From assembly GCA_945883665.1 (NCBI GenBank), contig CAMCXV010000023.1:1-16569 (forward strand): 16,569 nt of DNA. Direction: 5' to 3'. Origin of the DNA: Rickettsia typhi (GTDB lineage: Bacteria; Pseudomonadota; Alphaproteobacteria; Rickettsiales; Rickettsiaceae). Shown piece after piece: positions 1 to 7,493 of the stretch; positions within the stretch are counted from its first letter, which is position 1, and the number at the start of each line of letters is the position of its first letter. Made by a program: the position numbers and the translations under genes. The notes under the pieces were generated by a model. The model was not told where the DNA came from, did no database searches, and was given only the letters and a program-made list of their open reading frames with translations.

Positions 1-101
1 CGATTTCGACCATGACGCTCATGTTTCATCATTTTTATAAAATCATAATCATGAAAACCTTGTGGTAATATTAACTTAGCTATTTGACTACCTTTTGTGC
101 T
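1..101 (-). mobile_element. Probable N-terminal fragment of an insertion-sequence transposase (IS630-like), cut by the window edge
   Basis: Reading leftwards on the minus strand from position 101, a frame stays open to the window edge. It gives about 33 residues including AKLILPQGFHDYDFIKMMK and KHERHGRN. The pattern of a short acidic/basic helix followed by E-x-x-G-R is how I remember the helix-turn-helix start of some IS630-type transposases, but that is recognition from memory and not a search result. There is no ATG at the start. An ATA codon at 81-83 sits just after an AAGGTAG stretch that would make a good ribosome binding site, so the start codon may have mutated. The fragment lies immediately beyond the point where clpA is broken, which supports an inserted element. 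Moderate to low confidence on family. Confidence 0.45.
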
Positions 102-111
102 TTAAAAATCC

Positions 112-128
112 ATTCTAAACCACTGTGT
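112..128 (-). repeat. Candidate terminal inverted repeat of the left insertion sequence
   Basis: Read inward on the minus strand this gives ACACAGTGG, then TTT, then AGAAT. The right-hand element, read inward on the plus strand from 16426 to 16439, gives ACTCAGTCC then AGAAT. With a 3-base gap the two match at AC-CAGT and AGAAT. A TA dinucleotide lies directly outside at 129-130, as expected for IS630 elements, which insert at TA. The similarity is short and imperfect, so it is a candidate only. Confidence 0.35.
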
Positions 129-131
129 TAA

Positions 132-1034
132 TTATTGCAATTGGTATAACATGAATTTGATTCGCTCTTCAAAATCTCCTCTAAATTTTGTTCCCGCAAC
201 TAAATTACCTATATCAAGAGAGTAAATTACAGCATCTTTTAAACTAGCTGGTACATCTCCTTTAATTATTCTAACAGCCAAACCTTCAGCTATTGATGTT
301 TTGCCAACACCAGATTCACCAACTAACAAGGCGTTGTTTTTTTTACGCCTGCAAAGAATTTCCAATGTTCTTTGTATCTCGTCATACCTTCCTATTACAC
401 AATCAATATTATCTTCGTTTGCTTTTTTATTTAAATTAGTGCAGTATTTTTCAAGCTCAACTTCAGGGTTATCCGCTGGAGTATTAGACTCCGAACTCGA
501 CGGTTCTAGACTAATTTGATCATTTAATTCATGATCACTTAAACTATTAGATTTTATTTTTTTACGTGAAACTTTTTTCTTTAGAGTGTTTTGTTGTATA
601 GGATCAAAATTGTTGATCTTATTATTATAATTTAATATGTCGCTTATCTTTAAATTAGACTGCTTTAAACAAATTAATGCATAAGAATCATTTTCAAAAA
701 AAAACTCTGCAAGCACGTCAATAGAATTAACCGTTGTTTGCCCTCTCTCATTATTATGCAAACTAGCTCTTTGTACTATTCTTTGAAAATTAGCTGTTGG
801 TTCCGAATCTTTTATATTTTCATCGACCAAATCAACAAGCTCTGTCTTTAGATAAGAAATAAGTTTTTCATTGATTATCTTGATATCAATATTATTTGCA
901 ATGAATAGCGGTCTTACGTCTTTATCTTCCATAATAGCTATAAGCAAATGTTCACAAGTAGCGTATTGATGTTTATAACTAGAAGCTAAGTATAATGCTT
1001 TTCTTAAAGTTAATTCTAATGTAGAAGATAACAT
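132..1034 (-). pseudogene. clpA: clpA, ATP-dependent Clp protease ATP-binding subunit, truncated in the first AAA+ domain
   Basis: ClpA is the hexameric AAA+ unfoldase that feeds substrates into ClpP. Numbering from the ATG at 1034, residues 1 to about 140 are the Clp N domain ([13 protein letters not shown] at the start). A low-complexity lysine/serine-rich linker follows, then the start of the first ATPase module with Walker A GESGVGKT at about 239-246 and the RGDFEER pore-region motif near 282-288. The protein then stops after LYQLQ, about 300 residues in. Family members run to roughly 750 residues, so Walker B, the arginine finger and the whole second ATPase domain are missing. An upstream TTG at 1046 is in frame, but ATG 1034 gives the normal family start. 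The break coincides with the left insertion-sequence end. The remnant cannot be a working unfoldase, though the N domain could still fold. An intact clpA may exist elsewhere. Confidence 0.85.
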
Positions 1035-1080
1035 AACAAATACCAATTATTAAAAAAAATTAATTCTTAAAACATAAATA

Positions 1081-1113
1081 ATAAGTTAGGTTACTATGTT
1101 TGTTTTAACTTAT
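1081..1113. repeat. 8-bp perfect inverted repeat in the clpA-glutaredoxin intergenic region
   Basis: ATAAGTTA at 1081-1088 and TAACTTAT at 1106-1113 are perfect complements around a 17-base loop. The outer end falls about where transcription from the candidate clpA promoter (1120-1128) would begin. It could be an operator or a hairpin at the 5' end of the clpA message. In DNA this AT-rich the chance of a spurious 8-bp repeat is not small. Confidence 0.3.
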
Positions 1114-1119
1114 AAAAGA

Positions 1120-1128
1120 ATTATATCA
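1120..1128 (-). promoter_or_regulatory. Candidate extended -10 promoter of clpA
   Basis: On the minus strand the sequence reads TGATATAAT, a perfect extended -10 element (TGn plus TATAAT). The predicted start near 1113 leaves a leader of about 80 bases before the clpA ATG. No good -35 box is visible, which is acceptable for extended -10 promoters. Confidence 0.45.
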
Positions 1129-1222
1129 ATTACTTATTCAAGTTTTTATTGTGTGTGGTTAATATAAGATATATGTATTAAAGATAAATACTTATCACAA
1201 TTGCAAAAGCTAAAAACAATTT

Positions 1223-1588
1223 ATGAAAATTACTAAGCAATCACTAAATATAGTTCTTATAATAATTACTATTACAGTATTATTTTTTACAATTGCAAAA
1301 CTATTGAACAACCATTCTTATGGATCTTCTGAACAAATTATGTCAAAAGAAAACGTAAAAATATTGCTATATACAAAAGATGGTTGTAGTTATTGCGACA
1401 TGGCTAAAGAATTACTTGAAGAAAATAGAATAAATCATGAAATTGTTGATTTAAGCTTTGATCTAGATCTTCAAAAAAAACTCATTGATAAAACTGGACA
1501 AGTTACTGTACCTTATGTTTTTGTTAATAATAAATTTATTGGCGGATATAACAATCTTCTCTTATTACATAAAGAAAATAAATTATAA
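1223..1588 (+). CDS. Membrane-anchored monodomain glutaredoxin
   Basis: Glutaredoxins reduce disulfides and protein-glutathione adducts with electrons from glutathione. Residues 45-121 form the thioredoxin-like fold, with the active site C55-S-Y-C58, the cis-proline loop TVPYVFV (Pro97) and the glutathione-binding GG at 107-108. Unusually, residues 1-40 are added in front: a short basic N-terminus (MKITKQS), then one hydrophobic segment at about 9-28 with no obvious cleavage site, then a polar linker. The likely reading is a signal anchor. An internal Met40 would give a normal soluble glutaredoxin of about 82 residues, but neither start has a convincing ribosome binding site. The active site is CSYC, not the CPYC of GrxC. 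The gene is divergent from clpA and co-oriented with clpP 178 bp downstream, so the two may share some transcription, although clpP has its own promoter candidate. Confidence 0.85.
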   Translation: MKITKQSLNIVLIIITITVLFFTIAKLLNNHSYGSSEQIMSKENVKILLYTKDGCSYCDMAKELLEENRINHEIVDLSFDLDLQKKLIDKTGQVTVPYVFVNNKFIGGYNNLLLLHKENKL

Positions 1589-1683
1589 AACTAATTTCAC
1601 TTAAATGAAAAAGACCATTGTTGTATTTAAATATCTACTAAGATTAGCTGTACCATTATCGATCTAAGCAGCTTTTAATTTTA

Positions 1684-1712
1684 TTTACAATCTAAAAACC
1701 CTAATGTATAAA
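1684..1712 (+). promoter_or_regulatory. Candidate sigma-70 promoter of clpP
   Basis: TTTACA at 1684-1689 (5 of 6 to TTGACA), a spacer of exactly 17 bases, and TATAAA at 1707-1712 (5 of 6 to TATAAT). Transcription would begin near 1719, giving a leader of about 48 bases. AAGAGA about 6 bases before the clpP ATG is a plausible ribosome binding site. Confidence 0.5.
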
Positions 1713-1766
1713 TCTTTAGTAACCCTCTTATCCTAAATAATTATTAAAAATCTTAAAGAGAATTAA

Positions 1767-2366
1767 ATGGCATATATACCGATTGTTGTAGAACAAACAT
1801 CTAAAGGAGAAAGATCTTATGATATATATTCAAGATTATTAAAAGAAAGAATTGTTTTTGTTTGCGGAGAGTTTGAAGATAACATGGCAAACTTAGTCGT
1901 TGCTCAATTATTATTTTTGGAATCAGAAAATCCAGAGAAAGAGATATCTATGTACATAAACTCACCCGGTGGTGTTGTGAGTTCAGGTTTAGCAATTTAT
2001 GATACAATGCAATACATAAAGCCCAAAATAGCAACTTTATGTATTGGTCAAGCTTGTTCAATGGGTGCAACTATTCTACTTGCTGGGGAACCAGGGATGA
2101 GATCGGCATTACCAAACAGCAGAATTATGATTCATCAGCCAAGTGGTGGATATCGTGGACAAGCAACTGATATAGAGATCCACGCTAAAGAAACAAAGAA
2201 TGTTAAAACAACGCTACAAAAGATATACTCGAAACATACAGGGCAAACAATGTCCATTATTGAAAAAAGTATGGAAAGGGATAATTTTATGTCTCCTATA
2301 GAAGCTCAAGAATTTGGTATTATTGACAAAATAGTTCAAAACAGAGAGATACTAAAACAACAGTAA
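1767..2366 (+). CDS. clpP: ATP-dependent Clp protease proteolytic subunit ClpP
   Basis: This is the cytoplasmic serine peptidase that assembles into a double heptameric barrel and degrades proteins unfolded by ClpA or ClpX. At 199 residues it has the normal family length. The catalytic triad is visible: Ser98 in GQACSMGA, His123 in MIHQPSGG and Asp172 in ERDNFM. The INSPGG oxyanion loop is at 65-69 and the handle helix around 133-160 is intact. The N-terminus ([23 protein letters not shown]) matches the usual short processed propeptide plus axial loop. The gene looks fully functional. With the neighbouring clpA broken, ClpX would be the obvious remaining partner, but it is not in this window. 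Confidence 0.97.
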   Translation: MAYIPIVVEQTSKGERSYDIYSRLLKERIVFVCGEFEDNMANLVVAQLLFLESENPEKEISMYINSPGGVVSSGLAIYDTMQYIKPKIATLCIGQACSMGATILLAGEPGMRSALPNSRIMIHQPSGGYRGQATDIEIHAKETKNVKTTLQKIYSKHTGQTMSIIEKSMERDNFMSPIEAQEFGIIDKIVQNREILKQQ

Positions 2367-2394
2367 TAATAAATTTATTTGATAGTTAAGAAGA

Positions 2395-2420
2395 CTAGTT
2401 ACAAGTATAATTGTAGCTAG
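2395..2420. terminator. Hairpin between convergent clpP and dnaE, candidate bidirectional terminator
   Basis: CTAGTTACAA (2395-2404) pairs with TTGTAGCTAG (2411-2420) as a 10-bp stem with one G-U pair and a 6-base loop. It sits 28 bases past the clpP stop and 27 bases past the dnaE stop. No clear T-run follows on either strand, so it may act as a weak terminator or as a 3' end stabiliser. Confidence 0.45.
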
Positions 2421-2447
2421 CAAGATTTAATAGTAGTCTGTATAGAA

Positions 2448-5400
2448 CTATTTAAAAGATTCTAACATTAAGATATCATTACTATCAAGCCAGAATTTTT
2501 CTGACAAAGAAATTTTTGCTATAAATCCATTTTCTATATCATAAAAAATTGATATGAAACTATTTGACTCTTCAGAGTTATTTTTATTAACCAAAATATT
2601 AATTAATTTTACTAAATCATTTTTATTTTTAGGAAATAATTTCAAATCATGAGTTAGATTTTTAAGAACATCTTCGATAGAAGAAAAACTCCTAGCAACA
2701 ATTCTTGCTCCTCCTTTGTCAATCAAAACGTCACAAGTAACTACTACAGAAACTTTAACACTTAACAAATGAGCATATTTACGCATTATTTCTTCGTTAA
2801 ATATTGTGACTTCTATTATTCCTAAAGGGTCAGATAACATTATTGTTATAAAACGACCACGTCCCGATGTTCTAGTATCTTTTTTGATAATAACACCAGC
2901 AAATTTTAATAGATACGACCCTTCTACAAGACTATTTATTAGATAGAGTGAATTTTTGATATTATACGTTTCAAATATGGATTTATAGCAAGACAACGGG
3001 TGTTTTTCAAGAAAAAGACCCATTACTGCAAATTCTTGATACGCTAATAATGTTTCATCAAGTTCTTCTTGGTTAGTAGCTATAACTTCATCACTAGCTT
3101 GGCTTACTTTGATTAAACTAAATTGACTAGAGTGTTTTTCAGTATGATATGACAGACTATAAGCCATTAATTTTTGGATACTAAATAGTAAATTATTTCT
3201 ATTCGCATGAAGAGAATCAAAACATCCAGCTTTAATAAGATTTTCTAGTAATTTTCGATTAATTAATTTTGGCGGAGTGCGCTCAATAAAACTAATGATA
3301 TTTTTAAACTCACCTTTTTCACCTCTTGATCTAGAGATTTCTTCACCAAAATTCACCGTAACACTTTTGATAGCAGCAAAAGCAAAAATAATAGATTTGG
3401 TATCGTCTTTATTTTTCTTGATTCTAAAATAACCGTAAGATTCATTAATAGAAGGTGGTATAATTTTAATATTAAATATTTTTGCTTCTTGAAGAAAAAT
3501 ATTTATCTTATCACTATTATCAATATCTAAATTCATTGCAGCTACTAAGAATTCAGCAGGAAAATTAGCCTTTAAAAAAGCGGTTTGATAGGAAATTACA
3601 CCATATGCAGAGGCATGAGCTTTGTTAAAACCATAACCAGCGAATTTAGATACTTTTGCAAATATGGATTTAGCTTGATCAGCTGGAACATTGTTTTTTA
3701 TTGCGCCGTTAACAAAAAATTCTTCTTGCGCATCCATTTCGCTTTTTACTTTTTTTCCCATGGCACGCCTTAACAAATCAGCGGATCCTAAACTATAACC
3801 AGATAATTTGCGCGCTATTTCTAGCACCTGTTCTTGATAAATAATTACGCCATAAGTAGATTTTAAAATTGGCATAAGTAGAGGGTGTAAATAATCAGCT
3901 TCTTGTTGACCGTGTTTACAGGCTATAAAATCTGGAATATTGTCCATTGGTCCTGGTCTATACAAAGCACCAAGAGCTATGATATCACCAATATTGTCTG
4001 GTCTTAGTTTGCGCAAAGTGCTTTTCATACCAGCGCTTTCAAACTGGAATACTCCTGTACCAATTCCTTTTGATAATAGGTCAAAAGTTTTTTTATCATC
4101 AAAAGTTAGTTTATCTAGATCAATATCTATGTCTTGTTGTTTAAGTAATGCAAGGCATTTTGTGATGACAGTAAGTGTTTGTAATCCGAGGAAATCAAAT
4201 TTAATAAGTCCTGATAATTCACAATATTTCATTGAATATTGTACAATTAACATATCAGAATTATTATCTCTACATAATGGCACACTCTCGATCATATCCT
4301 CGTTAGCAATCACGATACCTGCTGCATGTGTTGAGGAATGGCGATGTAATCCTTCTAGAATTAAAGCGGCTTCTAGAACATTTTTTATTAACTCATTATC
4401 TCCATTTAGATTATATAAACCATTACCTTTTGCTGCGTCTCTTAGCTCTGCTACATCGTTAATAGCTTGGCTCAGAGTAACAGGATTTACAGCGTTAAAA
4501 GGTACTAATTCTGTAAGATAATCAGCAATATTATAGCTAAGACTCAAAACCCTAGAAACATCTTTAATAACAGCTTTGGCTTGCAGCTTACCAAATGTAA
4601 TAATTTGACCAACTCTTCCTTCCCCATATTTTTTTCTAACATAAGAAATTACTTCTTCACGTCTTTCTTGACAGAAATCAATATCAAAATCAGGCATTGA
4701 AATACGTTCGGGGTTTAAGAAACGCTCAAAAAGCAACCCAAATTTTATTGGATCAAGATCAGTAATTTGCAAACACCAAGCTATTATAGAACCTGCACCA
4801 GAACCACGACCAGGTCCAACTGCAATGCCATTTTCTTTACTCCAGCGAATAAAATCAGATACTATTAAAAAATAACCTTGAAAATTCATTTTACAAATAA
4901 TACCTAACTCATATTCAAGGCGAGCAAAATATTCCGAGCGGACAACGGATTCTTCTGTTTTAGATATATTTTCTAAAGCAAACTTAATTGCTAATTTCTT
5001 TTCTAGTCCTTTTTTAGACTCTTGTTTAATAAGGTCTTCTTCGGAAATACTACCATCTGTGAAGTTTGGCAAAGATGGTTGCTTAACCTCTGGCATTACA
5101 TAAATTCTTTTAACTAAATTCACGGTATTTTCAATTGCTTCTGGCAAATCAGCAAATAACTGTATCATTTCATCAGAGCTTTTAAAATAACACTGATTAC
5201 TCACTCTAAATCTGCTTTGCTCATCTTTGACGACTCCTTGAGAAATACACAATAATATATCGTGTGCATCGTGCATCTTTATATCGGCAAATAAAATCTG
5301 GTTCGTTGCTATCAATGGAATTGAAAGTTCAGAAGCTATTTTGAGATATTCCGGTTCTATTTGTTTTTCATCAGCTAAATTATGACGCATTATTTCGAAA

Positions 5401-5912
5401 TAAAATCTATCACCAAAAATTGCAATAAAATTTTTTGATTCTTTTAGCGCTTCTTCATAAGATCCAGATAATAATAATTTACCTATTATTCCCTTTGCAT
5501 AAGCTGACAAAATTACAAGACCATTACTACATTCTTTTAAATCATTGAAAGTAATATGATTACAAATTGTGCGATCATTCTTAATAAAACTGTAACTAAC
5601 CAATCTTAGTAAATTTTTATAACCAACTTCGTCTTTAGCAATTATTAGAATTTCTGCAAAATCTTGTTGTAATTTTTTATTAATAAAAGAAATATTTAAA
5701 ATTACTCCACAAATTGGTTGAATTTCTGAACTAGTTGCTGCCAAGGAAAATTCTAATGATCCAAATAAGTTGCCTCTGTCAGCTAGACAAACAGCGTTCA
5801 TATCATGTTTTTTTGCAAGAGAGACGAGATCTTCAATTTTGATAGCGCTTTCAAGCATAGAATACGAGCTTTGCGCACGAAAGTGAACAAACTTACCAAT
5901 AGATTGAGTCAT
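2448..5912 (-). CDS. dnaE: DNA polymerase III subunit alpha
   Basis: This is the replicative polymerase subunit, a C-family enzyme. At 1154 residues it has typical length for the DnaE1 group. The order is an N-terminal PHP domain (about 7-280), palm with the catalytic aspartates in PDFDIDF (Asp408 and Asp410) and KFDFLGL (Asp573), the [10 protein letters not shown] loop at 367-376, fingers with YQEQV and the GYGFNKAHA segment, tandem helix-hairpin-helix region, and a C-terminal OB fold with VTIFNEE. The PHP domain begins [12 protein letters not shown], where active PHP enzymes have an H-x-H pair, and the later ITD-type motif is LADRGN. It therefore lacks metal ligands and should have no intrinsic exonuclease, so proofreading would need a separate DnaQ. 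ATG 5912 fits the family start. The gene is convergent with clpP. It appears intact. Confidence 0.97.
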   Translation of the reverse strand: MTQSIGKFVHFRAQSSYSMLESAIKIEDLVSLAKKHDMNAVCLADRGNLFGSLEFSLAATSSEIQPICGVILNISFINKKLQQDFAEILIIAKDEVGYKNLLRLVSYSFIKNDRTICNHITFNDLKECSNGLVILSAYAKGIIGKLLLSGSYEEALKESKNFIAIFGDRFYFEIMRHNLADEKQIEPEYLKIASELSIPLIATNQILFADIKMHDAHDILLCISQGVVKDEQSRFRVSNQCYFKSSDEMIQLFADLPEAIENTVNLVKRIYVMPEVKQPSLPNFTDGSISEEDLIKQESKKGLEKKLAIKFALENISKTEESVVRSEYFARLEYELGIICKMNFQGYFLIVSDFIRWSKENGIAVGPGRGSGAGSIIAWCLQITDLDPIKFGLLFERFLNPERISMPDFDIDFCQERREEVISYVRKKYGEGRVGQIITFGKLQAKAVIKDVSRVLSLSYNIADYLTELVPFNAVNPVTLSQAINDVAELRDAAKGNGLYNLNGDNELIKNVLEAALILEGLHRHSSTHAAGIVIANEDMIESVPLCRDNNSDMLIVQYSMKYCELSGLIKFDFLGLQTLTVITKCLALLKQQDIDIDLDKLTFDDKKTFDLLSKGIGTGVFQFESAGMKSTLRKLRPDNIGDIIALGALYRPGPMDNIPDFIACKHGQQEADYLHPLLMPILKSTYGVIIYQEQVLEIARKLSGYSLGSADLLRRAMGKKVKSEMDAQEEFFVNGAIKNNVPADQAKSIFAKVSKFAGYGFNKAHASAYGVISYQTAFLKANFPAEFLVAAMNLDIDNSDKINIFLQEAKIFNIKIIPPSINESYGYFRIKKNKDDTKSIIFAFAAIKSVTVNFGEEISRSRGEKGEFKNIISFIERTPPKLINRKLLENLIKAGCFDSLHANRNNLLFSIQKLMAYSLSYHTEKHSSQFSLIKVSQASDEVIATNQEELDETLLAYQEFAVMGLFLEKHPLSCYKSIFETYNIKNSLYLINSLVEGSYLLKFAGVIIKKDTRTSGRGRFITIMLSDPLGIIEVTIFNEEIMRKYAHLLSVKVSVVVTCDVLIDKGGARIVARSFSSIEDVLKNLTHDLKLFPKNKNDLVKLINILVNKNNSEESNSFISIFYDIENGFIAKISLSEKFWLDSNDILMLESFK

Positions 5913-6065
5913 TTTATTTAAGAAGTTTATAAATGAATTTCTGTTTCAATTGTAATATTAAGAATAAACTTAATCAATCTTGATTCTGTTATATCAGCAC
6001 CAACATTAAATAAAAAAACGGCAAATTAGTTAGTTATTTAGAAAGTTTTTATTAAATTGATATTA

Positions 6066-6099
6066 GGTAGTTATAAATATTTATTAATACAAAACTACC
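6066..6099. terminator. Hairpin downstream of tRNA-Leu, possible terminator
   Basis: GGTAGTT (6066-6072) pairs with AACTACC (6093-6099) as a perfect 7-bp stem. The 20-base loop itself contains a self-complementary ATAAATATTTAT. It begins 4 bases past the CCA end of the tRNA. There is no T-run, so it may be a processing or stabilising structure. Confidence 0.35.
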
Positions 6100-6103
6100 C
6101 AAG

Positions 6104-6188
6104 TGGTACCCACGGCCGGACTTGAACCGGCACGAGCTAAGCTCCACAGATTTTAAGTCTATTATGTCTACCATTCCATCACGCGGGC
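6104..6188 (-). tRNA. tRNA-Leu(UAA), CCA encoded
   Basis: On the minus strand the molecule starts GCCCGCG and ends CGTGGGT-A-CCA, which pair as a 7-bp acceptor stem with two G-U pairs. The D-loop region contains AATGGTAGAC. The anticodon loop is centred on TAA in AGACTTAAAATCT. A long variable arm, as expected for a class II leucine tRNA, follows, then the T arm GCCGG-TTCAAGT-CCGGC. Length is 85 bases including CCA. It reads UUA and probably UUG codons, a heavily used pair in this AT-rich genome. Confidence 0.95.
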
Positions 6189-6204
6189 ACAAACTTGAGT
6201 CGTA

Positions 6205-6233
6205 ATATTATTCCAAAAAATATGACGGCGCAA
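6205..6233 (-). promoter_or_regulatory. Promoter of tRNA-Leu
   Basis: On the minus strand, TTGCGC (6228-6233) is followed by a spacer of exactly 17 bases and TAATAT (6205-6210). Transcription would begin near 6198, about 10 bases before the mature tRNA 5' end. Position and spacing make this one of the clearest promoters in the window. Confidence 0.6.
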
Positions 6234-6305
6234 GCATTTTTTTGTTTCTATATAATTCTATAATTAATGACACTAAGAGAAATATATGTCTTATATGAAT
6301 TTTTC

Positions 6306-6452
6306 TTAATTATCTTGCGTTGTTTGATTTGCTACTAATTTGTTTTTTGACTTTCTTCTTAATAAATTATTTTTTAAAGCTAAGGATAACCTAGAGAATT
6401 TATCTTCTTTTTTATCTTTTTCTAAAATAATAGTTTTTATTTCTTTTTCCAT
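6306..6452 (-). CDS. Small lysine-rich protein of 48 residues, unknown function
   Basis: This short frame runs ATG to TAA and encodes MEKEIKTIILEKDKKEDKF at its start and LALKNNLLRRKSKNK in the middle. It is highly charged and has no membrane segment or cysteine. The core pattern (serine/leucine helix, then NLLRRKS) resembles the small alphaproteobacterial proteins with an L-x-x-N-L-x-R-R-K motif that I remember as uncharacterised; this is memory, not a search. It begins 51 bp downstream of the dacF stop on the same strand and ends before the tRNA promoter, so it may be the last gene of an ampG-dacF unit. No good ribosome binding site is visible. Function unknown. Confidence 0.55.
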   Translation of the reverse strand: MEKEIKTIILEKDKKEDKFSRLSLALKNNLLRRKSKNKLVANQTTQDN

Positions 6453-6503
6453 GTTGAATCTAAATAATTGTATCAGCTATTGAAAATAAGTTCAAAAATT
6501 ACC

Positions 6504-7406
6504 TTAATATTTCTTGTTAGCCGCTATTTTTATCTTGTTTTTTGAAGATTTTTTTGGTTTAGGTTTAACTTTTTTAACTTCAAAATGCTCATCAAGTAAG
6601 GATACCATTTTGTTATCTCTAATCACACCTTTACTGCTACCAGTAACAACCCCTACAAGGGTTTTGTCATTTCTTGTAGCTATTGTAATTAGATTACATC
6701 CAGCAGGATTTGTAAATCCAGTTTTTAGCCCTTCTGCTCCTGGGTAGTTTGCTGTAAGTCGATTATGACCATTTATCTGCTTTCCCTTGTACTTAAAACT
6801 TGTTACAGAGAAATATTTATAATATTGCGGGAAATTTCTTTTTATAGCTATAGCTAATCTAGCTAAATCAACAGCAGTAGTTTTTTGTTCTGGATGATGC
6901 CAACCTGAGGCATTAGTAAAAAAACTATCTTTCATTCCTAGCTGTTTTGCACGTATATTCATTAATTTACTAAATTTTTGTTCTGAACCAGCAAGATTTT
7001 CCGCTATTACTATTGCAGTATCATTTGCAGATTTAACTATCATTGACAAAATCGCATCCTTAACAGTAATTTGCTCACCAGCTTTTAAAAAAAGTTTGAG
7101 AGGTTTGGCTGTTGTAGCATTTTGCGATACGTATAATTTATCACTCAAAGAAAATTTACCAGAACTAAGAGCTTCAAATAACATGTACAGAGTCATTACT
7201 TTAGTTAGTGAAGCAGGGTAAATTTTTGCACTCTCGTTGTACGAGTGTAAAACTTCTCCTGTTTTACCATTAACCACTAAACTTGTTTGAATTGGACAAG
7301 AAGTTTTTTGATCCTGTTTTTTTGCAGCTTCGGATATATTTATTTGTAGAACAAACTGTAGTAACAAGATATTTGTTACTACAAAACACTTAAATCTTAA
7401 TAGCAT
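6504..7406 (-). CDS. dacF: D-alanyl-D-alanine carboxypeptidase (penicillin-binding protein 5/6 family)
   Basis: The enzyme removes the terminal D-Ala from peptidoglycan pentapeptides in the periplasm, limiting cross-linking. All three active-site motifs of the serine-type S11 family are present: S66-L-T-K69, S126-A-N128 and K228-T-G230. The hydrophobic stretch at about 8-22 followed by ISEAA gives a signal peptide with a likely cleavage near residue 28. At 300 residues it is short for the family: the beta-rich C-terminal domain and the amphipathic anchor helix of E. coli PBP5 are missing. The protein instead ends in a lysine-rich tail (KKVKPKPKKSSKNKIK) that could bind anionic surfaces. It follows ampG on the same strand with 87 bp between them. 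Together they imply that some peptidoglycan turnover is retained. Confidence 0.93.
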   Translation of the reverse strand: MLLRFKCFVVTNILLLQFVLQINISEAAKKQDQKTSCPIQTSLVVNGKTGEVLHSYNESAKIYPASLTKVMTLYMLFEALSSGKFSLSDKLYVSQNATTAKPLKLFLKAGEQITVKDAILSMIVKSANDTAIVIAENLAGSEQKFSKLMNIRAKQLGMKDSFFTNASGWHHPEQKTTAVDLARLAIAIKRNFPQYYKYFSVTSFKYKGKQINGHNRLTANYPGAEGLKTGFTNPAGCNLITIATRNDKTLVGVVTGSSKGVIRDNKMVSLLDEHFEVKKVKPKPKKSSKNKIKIAANKKY

Positions 7407-7455
7407 AAAAATTACGATTCTTTAATATTTTAAATTTAACTTAACTAATTCTGAA

Positions 7456-7461
7456 ATTATA
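7456..7461 (-). promoter_or_regulatory. Candidate -10 box of dacF
   Basis: The minus strand reads TATAAT exactly, 49 bases upstream of the dacF ATG and downstream of the ampG stop. Seventeen bases further upstream is TTCCTG, a poor -35 match. A short TTTCTTC/GAAGAAA palindrome lies between this box and the ampG stop and could be a weak ampG terminator. Suggestive only. Confidence 0.35.
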
Positions 7462-7493
7462 CTAACATAATTTTTCTTCAGGAAGAAATAAAA

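Noticed and set aside
301..519. Short plus-strand frame antisense to clpA, and similar ones at 3585-3773, 6514-6747, 9549-9797, 14506-14739, plus minus-strand ones at 11351-11626 and 16119-16343
   Set aside because: Each is fully inside a supported gene on the other strand and shows no family features.
1591..1606. TTTCA/TGAAA hairpin after the glutaredoxin gene as a terminator
   Set aside because: The stem is only 5 bp, AT-rich, and not followed by a T-run.
3940..4521. A 193-codon open frame on the plus strand inside dnaE
   Set aside because: It lies antisense to the conserved catalytic region of dnaE, has no recognisable domain, and is a by-product of codon bias on the opposite strand.
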